Part shown: one piece after another, positions 34,478-43,026 of the stretch
Position numbering within the stretch: the stretch's first letter is position 1
Layout of the letters: each line of letters begins with the position of its first letter
NCBI GenBank assembly: GCA_014695325.1
Contig: JACJNZ010000082.1
Coordinates: forward strand, 1-43,103
DNA from: Cyanobacteria bacterium FACHB-502
GTDB lineage: Bacteria > Cyanobacteriota > Cyanobacteriia > Elainellales > Elainellaceae
Length of the DNA: 43,103 nt
Reading direction: 5' to 3'
Program-made: the position numbers and the translations under genes
The notes under the pieces: generated by a model
What the model was told of the DNA's origin: nothing
Seen by the model: only the letters and a program-made list of their open reading frames with translations
The model's database searches: none

Positions 34478-36580
34478 TTACTGAGTCGCAGGGCGGGGAA
34501 ACTTCCAGATTTTAATGTCGTGGCTACCGCTGCCGCTGGCGATCGTTTGTCCGTCGGGACTGATGGCAAAATGCCGAACCTCAGAGCCGTAGCCCGTCAG
34601 TCTTTGCATTAGCTCTCCAGTCGGGACGTTCCAAATTTGCACCGTGCCCTCTGCACTTCCGCTCACCAGGGTTTGGCCATCGGGACTGAGCCAGAGCGGA
34701 TTAAAAAAGCTCGTTCCGACCAGGGTGCGAATCGTTTGCCCGTCGCTGAGATTCCAGATCCGAATTGTTTTGTCGGCGCTGCTACTGATTGCTTTTTCTC
34801 CGTCTGGCGTGATCACGATCGCATTCACAAATCCCGTGTGTCCGGTGAGGGTTTTTTCGACGGTTCCGGTTGCCAAACTCCATACTTTAAGGGTGCGATC
34901 GGTGCTGCCGCTCACCAGGGTTTGACCATCGGGACTGAAAATGACGCTATTGACAAAGCCCGTATGTCCGATCAGGGTACGAGCCAGCTTTGCGGTCGGC
35001 AAATCCCAGATTTTGATCGTGCTGTCGGCACTGCTGCTCGCCAGGACTTGTCCATCCGGGCTGACATCAAGCGCATTGACATAGCCTGTATGACCTAGCA
35101 GTGTATGCACTAGCTTGCCCGTTGCCAAGTCCCAGATTTTGATGGTGCGATCGGCACTGCCGCTAATCAGGGTTTTGCCGTCGGGGGTGAGGGTGAGGGC
35201 GTTGACAAAGCTTGTATGGCCTGCCAGGGTGCGGAGGGTTTGTCCGCTGGTCATATCCCAGATGCGAATGGTGTTGTCAGCACTGCCGCTAATCAAAGTT
35301 TTGCCGTCGGGCGCAATCACCTGGGTATTAATAAAGCTGGTGTGACCCTTGAGATCACGATCGACTGTAATTGCCTGTGTCACGGCCGTTGAATGTTGCC
35401 GACCTGTCACCTGCCAGATGCCATATCCACCCAGAGCCAGGAGGAGCGCGATCGTGCCGCCCCAGACCCAGCATTTTAAACCTTTTTTACCAGGCAGAAT
35501 CAGTGAATAGCCCGGAGCCTGAGCTAACACTTGAACCGATCCGCCCGTTGCCATTCCGGGAGTCGTTCCGGGAGTCGTTTCAGGAGTCGTTTCAGGAGTC
35601 GTGGGTGCGCTGAATTGCTGCCATGCAGTGGACTGAATGAAAGTTGGACTGGTGGAGTTGACCGGAGTTTGGACAAGCTGATGCAGACTGTCGAGCAAAG
35701 CACGGGTATCTCTGGGACGATCGCTTGCTTTGGGGGCAATCAGGCGATCAATAAAGTCAGCAAAGGCGGGCGTGATCTGAGGCGCAAACTGCCGCCAGTG
35801 AAACTCGTTGTTCAGCGAATCATACATTCCGCCATCGGTCGGCTGTTTCCCGGTTAATAAATAAATGAAAGTGCAGCCCAGCGCGTAAAAATCTGACTGC
35901 GGTACTGCCTGGCCTTTTTCCTGTTCCGGCGGGGTGTATCCGGCAGAGCTGATGCGCGTAATTCCGCCCGTTTTGCCTAACTGCGCCAGGTAGGTATAGG
36001 TCATCTCACGCGCTGCGCCAAAATCGACCAGAACCACCTGCCCACTCGATCGCAGCATAATATTTTCGGGCTTAATGTCGCGATGAAAATAGTTGTGCTG
36101 ATGCACCAAATGCAAAATCTCCGCAAGCTGATGGAGCCACTGTCGCGCCTGCTTTTCGCCGATCGGATGGTTGCCCTGCTGCCGCATCCATTCCCGCAGA
36201 TTGGGACCGTCGATCTTTTCCATCACAATGCAGTGCAGCACTTCTCCGGTCTGGCGCGGCTTGTACTGAAAGTAGCCATCTGGCTCGATCGATGGAATGC
36301 CAGAGTGATGAAGCTGACTCAGCACCACTGCCTCTTGCTGAAACAGGTCAACTGCTTTTTCGTTGTTGCTATAGCTGTCTTTCAGGATTTTGAGAATTTT
36401 GGGAACGCTGCGCTCAAACGCTTCGTACACCTTACCAAAGCCACTCTTGTCGCTCAGTAGCCGCATCACTCGATAGCGTCCTTGCAGCACTAACTCTGAG
36501 CCACACGCCTGACAGTAATGATTGCCCCCATTCCCAGGATGGTCGGGCTGAGGACAGCGCGGATTAATGCAAAGACTCAT
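34478..36580 (-). CDS. Ser/Thr protein kinase with transmembrane helix and WD40 propeller
   Basis: The protein has 700 residues. A four-cysteine zinc ribbon (C4, C9, C23, C26) is followed by a kinase domain (about 36-305). Catalytic motifs are intact: a lysine in KILKILK (61-67), HRDIKPEN (166-173) and DFGAAR (187-192). The glycine loop is reduced (SDKSGFGKVY). A linker with 12-bp tandem DNA repeats encodes TTPE/TTPG copies (326-341). A membrane helix (about 369-391) leads to seven WD40 repeats (about 408-700), which form one propeller. The kinase should be cytoplasmic and the propeller across the membrane. The ligand is unknown. Start at ATG 36580, where the conserved cysteine region begins. 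Confidence 0.9.
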   Translation of the reverse strand: MSLCINPRCPQPDHPGNGGNHYCQACGSELVLQGRYRVMRLLSDKSGFGKVYEAFERSVPKILKILKDSYSNNEKAVDLFQQEAVVLSQLHHSGIPSIEPDGYFQYKPRQTGEVLHCIVMEKIDGPNLREWMRQQGNHPIGEKQARQWLHQLAEILHLVHQHNYFHRDIKPENIMLRSSGQVVLVDFGAAREMTYTYLAQLGKTGGITRISSAGYTPPEQEKGQAVPQSDFYALGCTFIYLLTGKQPTDGGMYDSLNNEFHWRQFAPQITPAFADFIDRLIAPKASDRPRDTRALLDSLHQLVQTPVNSTSPTFIQSTAWQQFSAPTTPETTPETTPGTTPGMATGGSVQVLAQAPGYSLILPGKKGLKCWVWGGTIALLLALGGYGIWQVTGRQHSTAVTQAITVDRDLKGHTSFINTQVIAPDGKTLISGSADNTIRIWDMTSGQTLRTLAGHTSFVNALTLTPDGKTLISGSADRTIKIWDLATGKLVHTLLGHTGYVNALDVSPDGQVLASSSADSTIKIWDLPTAKLARTLIGHTGFVNSVIFSPDGQTLVSGSTDRTLKVWSLATGTVEKTLTGHTGFVNAIVITPDGEKAISSSADKTIRIWNLSDGQTIRTLVGTSFFNPLWLSPDGQTLVSGSAEGTVQIWNVPTGELMQRLTGYGSEVRHFAISPDGQTIASGSGSHDIKIWKFPRPATQ
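35556..35603. repeat. 12-bp tandem repeat x 4 inside the kinase gene
   Basis: Units CCGGGAGTCGTT (twice), TCAGGAGTCGTT and TCAGGAGTCGTG, in frame, encode the TTPG/TTPE linker between the kinase domain and the membrane helix. Repeat number may vary between strains. Confidence 0.8.
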
Positions 36581-36820
36581 GGCAGACCCCCCGAAGACGC
36601 ATCCACACGATCGCACCCTTAACTCAAAAAATTATCTAAACCCCATTGAACCCAAATTAAGCCAGGTCAGACCACCAGGTCAGGCACAGGAAGCGCGATC
36701 GTTCTACTACGATCAAACTATACTCCTCCAGTTGATAGGTCGAGAAGATCACGTCACAGTTGTAGAGAATTGATTCTTCAGTGCATCTTGTTCGCACAAT
36801 GAAGTTGGGGTTTAAAGATT

Positions 36821-37504
36821 TCAAATTAACCCTTTCTTTTTAAATTTTCTCAAAGCATCTTCAGCAGCTTCCTTTTCAGCCTCTTTTTTATTGCGTCCCT
36901 TTCCCTCGCCGTATGCCCTGTCACCGACATAAACTCTGGCAATAAATTCTGGTGCATGGTCCGTACCGCCAATTTGTTCGGTTTTATATTTAGGTAGAGC
37001 GGCTGCACCCGTCGCCTGAACAATTTCCTGCAACTTATTCTTTGAATCCTTTGCAGAACGAGTGATCACGACTTCTTGAGGCACAGAAGTAAACAATTCT
37101 TCCACCATCGGACGCACCATCTCAATGACTGAATTCTTATCCAGGTAGTAGGCTCCAACAACCGCTTCAAAAGTGCTGCTCAAAAGATTTGGGTTTTGAT
37201 AGCCCCCTTCCCGGATGACTCCCTTTCCCAATCGCATCCGCAAATCGATTCCCACTTCGATCGCAAATCGAGCCAATTGTTTTTCATCCACAAGAGCCGA
37301 TCGCCGCCGTGTCATTTCATCTTCTGCCATCTCTGGAAGAATTCGATAGAGATACTGCCCGCTAATAAAATTAAGGATTGAATCACCAAGAAATTCTAGT
37401 CGCTCATTGTGTCCGAGTTCGTCCGGATTTTCATTCATATAAGAGCGATGAGTCAGGGCACGACGAAGCAGTTTTTCATCGTTAAACATTAGAAGCTTAT
37501 GCAT
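36821..37504 (-). CDS. rnc: Ribonuclease III
   Basis: The enzyme cuts double-stranded RNA during rRNA and mRNA processing. 227 residues: the RNase III domain (about 6-150) has the signature ERLEFLGDS (E34, E37, D41) and the dsRNA-binding domain (about 158-225) ends RNKKEAEKEAAEDALRKF. In the second active-site helix, SSTFEAVVGAYYLD has E113 in place of E. coli E117, but the position of E. coli D114 appears to be serine (S110). I believe this occurs in other cyanobacterial RNase III proteins but cannot confirm it here. Confidence 0.92.
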   Translation of the reverse strand: MHKLLMFNDEKLLRRALTHRSYMNENPDELGHNERLEFLGDSILNFISGQYLYRILPEMAEDEMTRRRSALVDEKQLARFAIEVGIDLRMRLGKGVIREGGYQNPNLLSSTFEAVVGAYYLDKNSVIEMVRPMVEELFTSVPQEVVITRSAKDSKNKLQEIVQATGAAALPKYKTEQIGGTDHAPEFIARVYVGDRAYGEGKGRNKKEAEKEAAEDALRKFKKKGLI

Positions 37505-37573
37505 TTCTTTTTCTGGCTAGCTGAAGTTTACAGAATTAACTGGAGAAATGTTCGGAGCAAAATTTGGGATGAG

Positions 37574-37789
37574 TCATTCAGGTGGATAGAGACTATTTCC
37601 GCGAGTTTTATTGCATGGGAGACAGGCAAGCCGGAGGTTCTCCAATGAGTTAGAACCGCCTTTGCTTTTCGGTTTTATGTGATCAAGCGTTAGGCTCTTT
37701 GCAGGTAATTGATGCCTGCACCACCAACATTGAGACCCATATTCCCGAATGAGTTGATCTTTCTTTCGCTTTTTCTGTTTTGAAGTCAT
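37574..37789 (-). CDS. HNH endonuclease
   Basis: The 71-residue protein has the HNH/zinc-finger pattern CWWC, then LTLDHIKPKSKGGSNSLENL and CLPCNKTRGN: two CxxC pairs around the DH and N residues. It is a minimal single-domain nuclease. Such small HNH proteins may be stand-alone nucleases or remnants of mobile elements; nothing adjacent tells which. It lies 69 bp upstream of rnc on the same strand. Confidence 0.8.
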   Translation of the reverse strand: MTSKQKKRKKDQLIREYGSQCWWCRHQLPAKSLTLDHIKPKSKGGSNSLENLRLACLPCNKTRGNSLYPPE

Positions 37790-37966
37790 TGATAGCTGCC
37801 CTGGTTATAAATTTGAACAGCATCGAAATATCAAGTACAGAAAATAGGCTGGCTCAAACAAGCCAGTAACCTTCTTTACCCCTGTGGTCAGCGTCTCAAA
37901 CGCACTACCTCTAAGCCACAAACCAGCGCATATCCAGTATGCTGAGCCAGTATTTGCTGTAGAGAG

Positions 37967-38146
37967 TTACCCTAAACCTCGACAAATACCAGACCAGAAT
38001 ACTGGACATACATTTGCTTGCGGCTTGGAGGTAGTACCCATGAGACGAACACCAAAGTTTTGATATTCATCTGCTATTTCAATTAAGTCATGGGAATTTT
38101 TTGCTGTCAAGATCAGACCAGAATTAGAATTTTCGTCTCCTTTCAC
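37967..38146 (-). CDS. Possible small protein or truncated gene (59 residues)
   Basis: The minus strand encodes SGLILTAKNSHDLIEIADEY, then QNFGVRLMGTTSKPQANV and CPVFWSGICRGLG to a stop at 37967. It has the composition of a real folded protein. GTG 38146 is the only plausible start; in-frame sequence upstream (KKYLCFA) also looks like protein before hitting a TAA, so the gene may be 5'-truncated or carry a nonsense mutation. Nothing else in the gap 37790-38304 is recognisable. Confidence 0.4.
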   Translation of the reverse strand: MKGDENSNSGLILTAKNSHDLIEIADEYQNFGVRLMGTTSKPQANVCPVFWSGICRGLG

Positions 38147-38304
38147 TGCAAAGCAAAGATACTTTTTGTGATGTCTTTATAGGGATATCTCTATGAGGGA
38201 TTGCTCGTCAAAGAATAGGACAATGATTTTCTGTACCCCCAGTTAACTCGATCGCCATTTAGACTGAAATTAATCCGATTCACCTCGCAAATTTCCCGAT
38301 TGAT

Positions 38305-39213
38305 ATGCCGATCAATTCACTTCCCCTTCAGCCACCTCGAATGGGTCTACAGCGCGATTGGATCTGGCGCGGATGGCAGGTGCGCTACAGCTATATTCGA
38401 TCGCCTCATGCTGAAGCTCATGCTCTGCCGCCGATCTTACTGCTGCATGGGTTCGGGGCATCTTTGACTCAGTGGCAAGAAAACCTGCTGCCGTTGAGCC
38501 AGCATCGAACGGTGTACGCGCTGGATCTGGTGGGGTTCGGTGCATCGGAGAAGGCTTCAGCTGCTTATAACGTGGGATTTTGGGTTGATCAGGTTTATGA
38601 ATTTTGGTGCACGTTTATCAATCGACCGATCGCCTTAATCGGACATTCCCTCGGTGCACTGGTTGCCCTGACGGCGGCGGCTGCCTATCCCGAACTCGCA
38701 GAGAATTTGATTTTGATCACGCTGCCTGCCTCCCGGCAGGAGGTTTTGCCGGGATGGCTGCAGCCCACGGTGAGCCGGATTGAGAGCTGGTTTTCGTCGC
38801 CGATCGTGATTGGTCCCCTATTTCGGCTGATTGCCCGTCCGCGAGTGGTGCGATCGATTTTGAAGCTGGCGTATGTCAACCATAGCCGCATCACCGAAGA
38901 GCTGATCGAAGGCTTTTTGATTGCCGGACGCGATCGAGGCGCAGCTAGAGCCTTTTCTCGATTATCGCAAGCCCGCACCCGCTTTGATTTTTGTCTGGAT
39001 ACACGAGATTTGCTCGATCGGGTGAAGCTGCCGATTTTGGTACTGTGGGGTGAGGGCGATCGGGTGATTCCTTTAACCTGGGGCAGGCAGTTGCCCGATC
39101 TGCATCCGAATCTGCGCCTGATCGAAATTCCTGAAGCGGGGCATTGCCCCTACGATGAGGCAAGCGATCGAGTGAATGCCGAGATTCTGGAATGGCTCAG
39201 TGCAAATTCGTGA
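38305..39213 (+). CDS. Alpha/beta-fold hydrolase
   Basis: The 302-residue protein has oxyanion-hole HGFGASLTQW, the DLVGFGASEK strand-turn, the nucleophile elbow GHSLGA, the acid in LWGEGDRVIP and the catalytic His in EAGHCPYDEASD. It resembles the cyanobacterial hydrolases similar to plant chlorophyll- and tocopherol-linked esterases, but the substrate cannot be told. No signal peptide. The last codons overlap the end of a decayed Uma2 gene on the other strand. Confidence 0.85.
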   Translation: MPINSLPLQPPRMGLQRDWIWRGWQVRYSYIRSPHAEAHALPPILLLHGFGASLTQWQENLLPLSQHRTVYALDLVGFGASEKASAAYNVGFWVDQVYEFWCTFINRPIALIGHSLGALVALTAAAAYPELAENLILITLPASRQEVLPGWLQPTVSRIESWFSSPIVIGPLFRLIARPRVVRSILKLAYVNHSRITEELIEGFLIAGRDRGAARAFSRLSQARTRFDFCLDTRDLLDRVKLPILVLWGEGDRVIPLTWGRQLPDLHPNLRLIEIPEAGHCPYDEASDRVNAEILEWLSANS

Positions 39214-39470
39214 GGGAATCGACTGAGAGTCCGGTGATTTGGTTGACCCGAGCAGCGTCTATTCCGGTTTGCAGCAGAGCCCGGGCAATTTGGAAGACCT
39301 GTGATTCGGCGCGATTGGCTCGCTGTCGTTTGGGACGATCGGCTGGTAAGTGCCTTTCTCAAGCTAGAAGCCTGCCCAATCCGCAGGATTAAACGGGTCG
39401 TACCAAAAATATTCCGGGACGTGCATTTTATTTTGATAAATCTGCTTCTTGTGTCCTGTGTCTATTGTCG
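39197..39470 (-). pseudogene. Decayed Uma2-family gene fragment
   Basis: On the minus strand the frame reads GHKKQIYQNKMHVPEYFWYD, then PFNPADWAGF and a TAG, then LEKGTYQPIVPND in the same frame. After a frameshift it reads ANRAESQVFQIARALLQTGI, DAARVNQITGLSVDSL and a stop at 39197. The first part matches the Uma2 core (VPEYFWYDPF); the last part looks like the helical tail seen in related PD-(D/E)xK families. One stop and one frameshift make it non-functional. Confidence 0.6.
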
Positions 39471-39497
39471 GAATTGAGGGAAAACGATGCTTTGATT

Positions 39498-40277
39498 TTA
39501 CTCGCTGTCTCGACTGTCCACGGTCTTTGCCACGTACACCATTGTTCGATAAGAGAGCGTTACTTTGCCGTCGGTTGACCAACGATCGAACAAATCCTGT
39601 AAGTCGCCTAAAAGCTGCTCATACGCCTTGCCTTCCTTGGGCATATACGAAGAACTCAGCACTAGCCCGATCAGTGCGTCGCGATCGAGCAGATAGGTGT
39701 GAGTAAAACGGTGAGTCTGGAAATTTTCAAACAATTCGCTTTCCGCAAGCCGATCAGGAGACTTTCGCTCGCCCCGGTCAAAGATTTCGCGATCGGCAGC
39801 GCGGCACAAAATTTCGCTGTATTCCTCTGTAAAGGGATCATCAGGATCGCGATCGTTCCACATCAGCGCGATCCGTCCCTCTGGCTTGAGAATGCGGTGA
39901 AACTCTGTGAGGGCGGCTGCTTTATTGAACCAGTGAAACGACTGGGCGCACAGGACGAGATCGACCGATTGCGTGGGGAGTCCGGTCTGTTCTGCCGTTC
40001 CTTCCCGGAAAGTTACGCCCGGATGGGGTTCTGCTGCCGATCGCATTTCCGCATTGGGTTCGATCGCGATCACCGCTGCCCCTCGGTCTGCCAGCAGTCT
40101 GGCTGAAATTCCCGTGCCTGCCCCTACATCTGCTGCCGTTACCGAATGCGTGAAACCCTTCAGCAGCAGGTCGATCGCTTCAGGAGGGTAAGTGGGTCGA
40201 TATTTGGCGTAGTCGGCAGCGCGATTTGAGAACCGATTCGTTGGATCTTTTGTATGCAGGGGAGGCAGTGTGTCCAT
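39498..40277 (-). CDS. Class I SAM-dependent methyltransferase
   Basis: This protein of about 259 residues has the SAM-binding motif ADVGAGTGISARLLADRG, followed by VIAIEPNAEMRSAA and the FHWFNKAAALTEFHRILKPEGRIALMW block, typical of small-molecule methyltransferases (UbiE/BioC-like core). The substrate is unknown. ATG 40277 is chosen over TTG 40283, two codons further out. It lies 38 bp downstream of dcd on the same strand. Confidence 0.85.
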   Translation of the reverse strand: MDTLPPLHTKDPTNRFSNRAADYAKYRPTYPPEAIDLLLKGFTHSVTAADVGAGTGISARLLADRGAAVIAIEPNAEMRSAAEPHPGVTFREGTAEQTGLPTQSVDLVLCAQSFHWFNKAAALTEFHRILKPEGRIALMWNDRDPDDPFTEEYSEILCRAADREIFDRGERKSPDRLAESELFENFQTHRFTHTYLLDRDALIGLVLSSSYMPKEGKAYEQLLGDLQDLFDRWSTDGKVTLSYRTMVYVAKTVDSRDSE

Positions 40278-40315
40278 TGGCAAGAAATCAAGAAGGGGGA
40301 TTCCCCCCAGTCTAT

Positions 40316-40915
40316 CTAGACTTTTGCCAGCGTTACCCGCTGTGGCTGATCCTGATATTTCCCAAAGCGATCGTCATAGGTGGTTTCGCAGGGTTCGCCT
40401 TCCAGGAAGAGAAGCTGTACGACACCTTCATTCGCGTAAATCCGGCAGTCTGCGCTCGATGAGTTGCTAAATTCCAGCGTCAGGTAACCGCGCCAGGAAG
40501 CCTCTACCGGAGTCAGGTTTGCAATCAAACCGACCCGCGCATAAGAGCTTTTACCAATGCAAATCACCGTAATATTGGGCGGAATATTCAGATGCTCCAG
40601 AGCAACACCCAAACCATAGGAATGCGCCGGAATTACAAAATAGTCGCCGTCGCTGTCGGACTGAAGCGGTACAGATTCGAGATTGCCGGGATTAAACCGC
40701 TTCGGATTCACGACTGTACCGGGAATATGGCGGAACACCAAAAATTCTGCCGGAGACAGGCGAATGTCATATCCATAGGACGATAAGCCGTAGCTCAAAA
40801 CTTTGCGGGTCAAGCCATTGCCGTGGACCGAAATCGAGCGAATCAAATGCGGCTCGAAGGGTTCGATCATGCCGTTTTGCGCCTGTTCTAAGATCCAGCG
40901 ATCGTTTTTCAGCAT
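40316..40915 (-). CDS. dcd: dCTP deaminase
   Basis: The enzyme deaminates dCTP to dUTP, a source of dUMP for thymidylate. About 199 residues: SYGYDIRLSPAEFLVF, AHSYGLGVALEHLNIP, CIGKSSYARVGL, NLTPVEASWRGYLTLEFSNS (with the catalytic Glu) and the C-terminal VQLLFLEGEPCETTYDDRFG and KYQDQ are in the usual order. I start at ATG 40915, about nine bases after CAGGAG; ATG 40924 and TTG 40945 are alternatives. Confidence 0.93.
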   Translation of the reverse strand: MLKNDRWILEQAQNGMIEPFEPHLIRSISVHGNGLTRKVLSYGLSSYGYDIRLSPAEFLVFRHIPGTVVNPKRFNPGNLESVPLQSDSDGDYFVIPAHSYGLGVALEHLNIPPNITVICIGKSSYARVGLIANLTPVEASWRGYLTLEFSNSSSADCRIYANEGVVQLLFLEGEPCETTYDDRFGKYQDQPQRVTLAKV

Positions 40916-40994
40916 CGGTTCCATCTCCTGCGACTGAGTACCCAAAATTATAGGATCATTTTTCTGTCCGATCGCTACATCTAGCGGTAAAAGT

Positions 40995-41064
40995 GTTATA
41001 GTTAGATTCAGAACGCTACATTAAGTAGATCCGGCATTAGGGCGATTTCGATCGCCCTTTTTTC
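40995..41064 (+). ncRNA. Candidate small RNA ending in a perfect terminator
   Basis: An intrinsic terminator on the plus strand (AGGGCGAT, loop TTCG, ATCGCCCT, then TTTTTT at 41039-41064) has no plus-strand gene upstream of it: the nearest genes on both sides are on the minus strand. A possible -10 box TATAGT lies at about 40998. The transcript would be about 55 nt. The -35 region is poor. The gap 40946-41325 otherwise shows nothing. Confidence 0.35.
41039..41064 (+). terminator. Intrinsic terminator with a TTCG tetraloop
   Basis: An uninterrupted 8-bp stem, AGGGCGAT/ATCGCCCT, closed by TTCG and followed by TTTTTT. It is oriented for plus-strand transcription. Confidence 0.75.
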
Positions 41065-41325
41065 TTTGCCTAGTTCCTGGCGATCGAACTTTTGCCGGAA
41101 TGCCACTTTTAACAGGGCTTTGCCTAAAAGCACTTCCGCACTGACTGCAGATACAGCGAAACGGGCAGAATCAAGTTCAGCCCAATTTCAACATTTTTAT
41201 TGGGGAATCGCAAGCTTGTAACGGACAGGAGGCGATCGAAGGATCTCAGAAAGGCTTGAGGCGTGTTAGATATCCTGCATTACCCCGTTCGGCGAAGCCT
41301 AAATTCCCCTTTTGTGAACTGCCGC

Positions 41326-41643
41326 CTAAACCCTTTGCTGCAATCGCTGAATCAGCCGCTCCGAGGGTAACACGCCTTCAATTTTGTCGATCGCCTGTCC
41401 CTGCTTAAACAGCACCAGTGTTGGCAATGCCTGAACGCCATACTGCGAAGCTAGAGCAGGATATTTATCAGTGTCCACTTTCACGATCCGCAGGCGGTCT
41501 TTCATTTGACCATTCACCTGTTCCAGAATGTTTGCCATCATCTGACAGGGACCGCACCACGTCGCGTAAAAGTCCACCAATACGGGCACATCGGAGCCAG
41601 AAAGCATTTCTTGGAAGCTGCCAAATTGCTGTTGAGTCGCCAT
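41326..41643 (-). CDS. trxA: Thioredoxin
   Basis: This 105-residue thioredoxin has the active site WCGPC (29-33), preceded by VLVDFYATWC and followed by cis-Pro in ALPTLVLFKQG, the family core. It is a general disulfide reductase, in cyanobacteria reduced by ferredoxin- or NADPH-dependent thioredoxin reductases. It resembles the short single-domain thioredoxins; the exact class (m, x or y) is uncertain. Confidence 0.9.
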   Translation of the reverse strand: MATQQQFGSFQEMLSGSDVPVLVDFYATWCGPCQMMANILEQVNGQMKDRLRIVKVDTDKYPALASQYGVQALPTLVLFKQGQAIDKIEGVLPSERLIQRLQQRV

Positions 41644-41731
41644 AGGTTCGCTGTCAACGCTTACTCTTCCCGATCGTAATCAACTTTCCTCAAAGTGAGC
41701 AGGACGGGAAACCGGAACAGAAATGGCGTAA

Positions 41732-42547
<816 letters not shown>

Positions 42548-42651
42548 GTCAGAAGAAATACTGTACCCAGTGACGTGGTCGGGCTGTTAGTTTGAGTGCG
42601 GATTCGATCGACATCTGAGCGTTTTTTCTAAAACTGAAGGGTTCTGTCCTA

Positions 42652-43026
42652 ATGGGTAAACCTCACTGGCATACTCAAAGTTCCGCAGCAATCATCCCAC
42701 AGCTCTCCACTGCATTCATTACCTGCACAGTCCTCCTGCTTGCTAGCTGTAGTACTCAATCGCTCAAACCTCCGGCTGCGGTATCCCAAGCGTTTGCCGC
42801 CCGCTATCCCAGCACAACTGCTACCTGGAAGAAGCAGCCCTATGGGTACGAGGGAATTTTTTACCGCAATGGCGTGGAGTATGAAGCCGAGTTCGCCGCT
42901 GATGGGCAGTGGCTTGAGACGGAGCATGAAGTGAGCGCAGCGGAATTTTCTCAAGCCGTGATCGATCGCGTCCAACAAGAATATCCCAGCTATAGCTTTA
43001 CGGATACACGTTCGAACAATGGTTGA
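42652..43026 (+). CDS. PepSY-like lipoprotein, 3' end probably altered by an IS
   Basis: The protein has 124 residues. A lipoprotein signal peptide ends in the lipobox LLAS-C (C33). A PepSY-like domain follows: AVSQAFAARYPSTTATWKK, GYEGIFYRNGVEYEAEFAAD and GQWLETEHEVSAAEFSQAV, the pattern of the PF11396-type exported proteins. The last 10 residues (about DTRSNNG) overlap the end of a transposase gene on the other strand, so the natural C-terminus may have been replaced by IS-derived sequence. Role unknown. Confidence 0.75.
   Translation: MGKPHWHTQSSAAIIPQLSTAFITCTVLLLASCSTQSLKPPAAVSQAFAARYPSTTATWKKQPYGYEGIFYRNGVEYEAEFAADGQWLETEHEVSAAEFSQAVIDRVQQEYPSYSFTDTRSNNG

Noticed and set aside
34637-35098. 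Long plus-strand open frame opposite the WD40 repeats
   Set aside because: It is a shadow of the repetitive kinase-WD40 gene on the minus strand, with no domain, no ribosome-binding site and repeat-derived composition.
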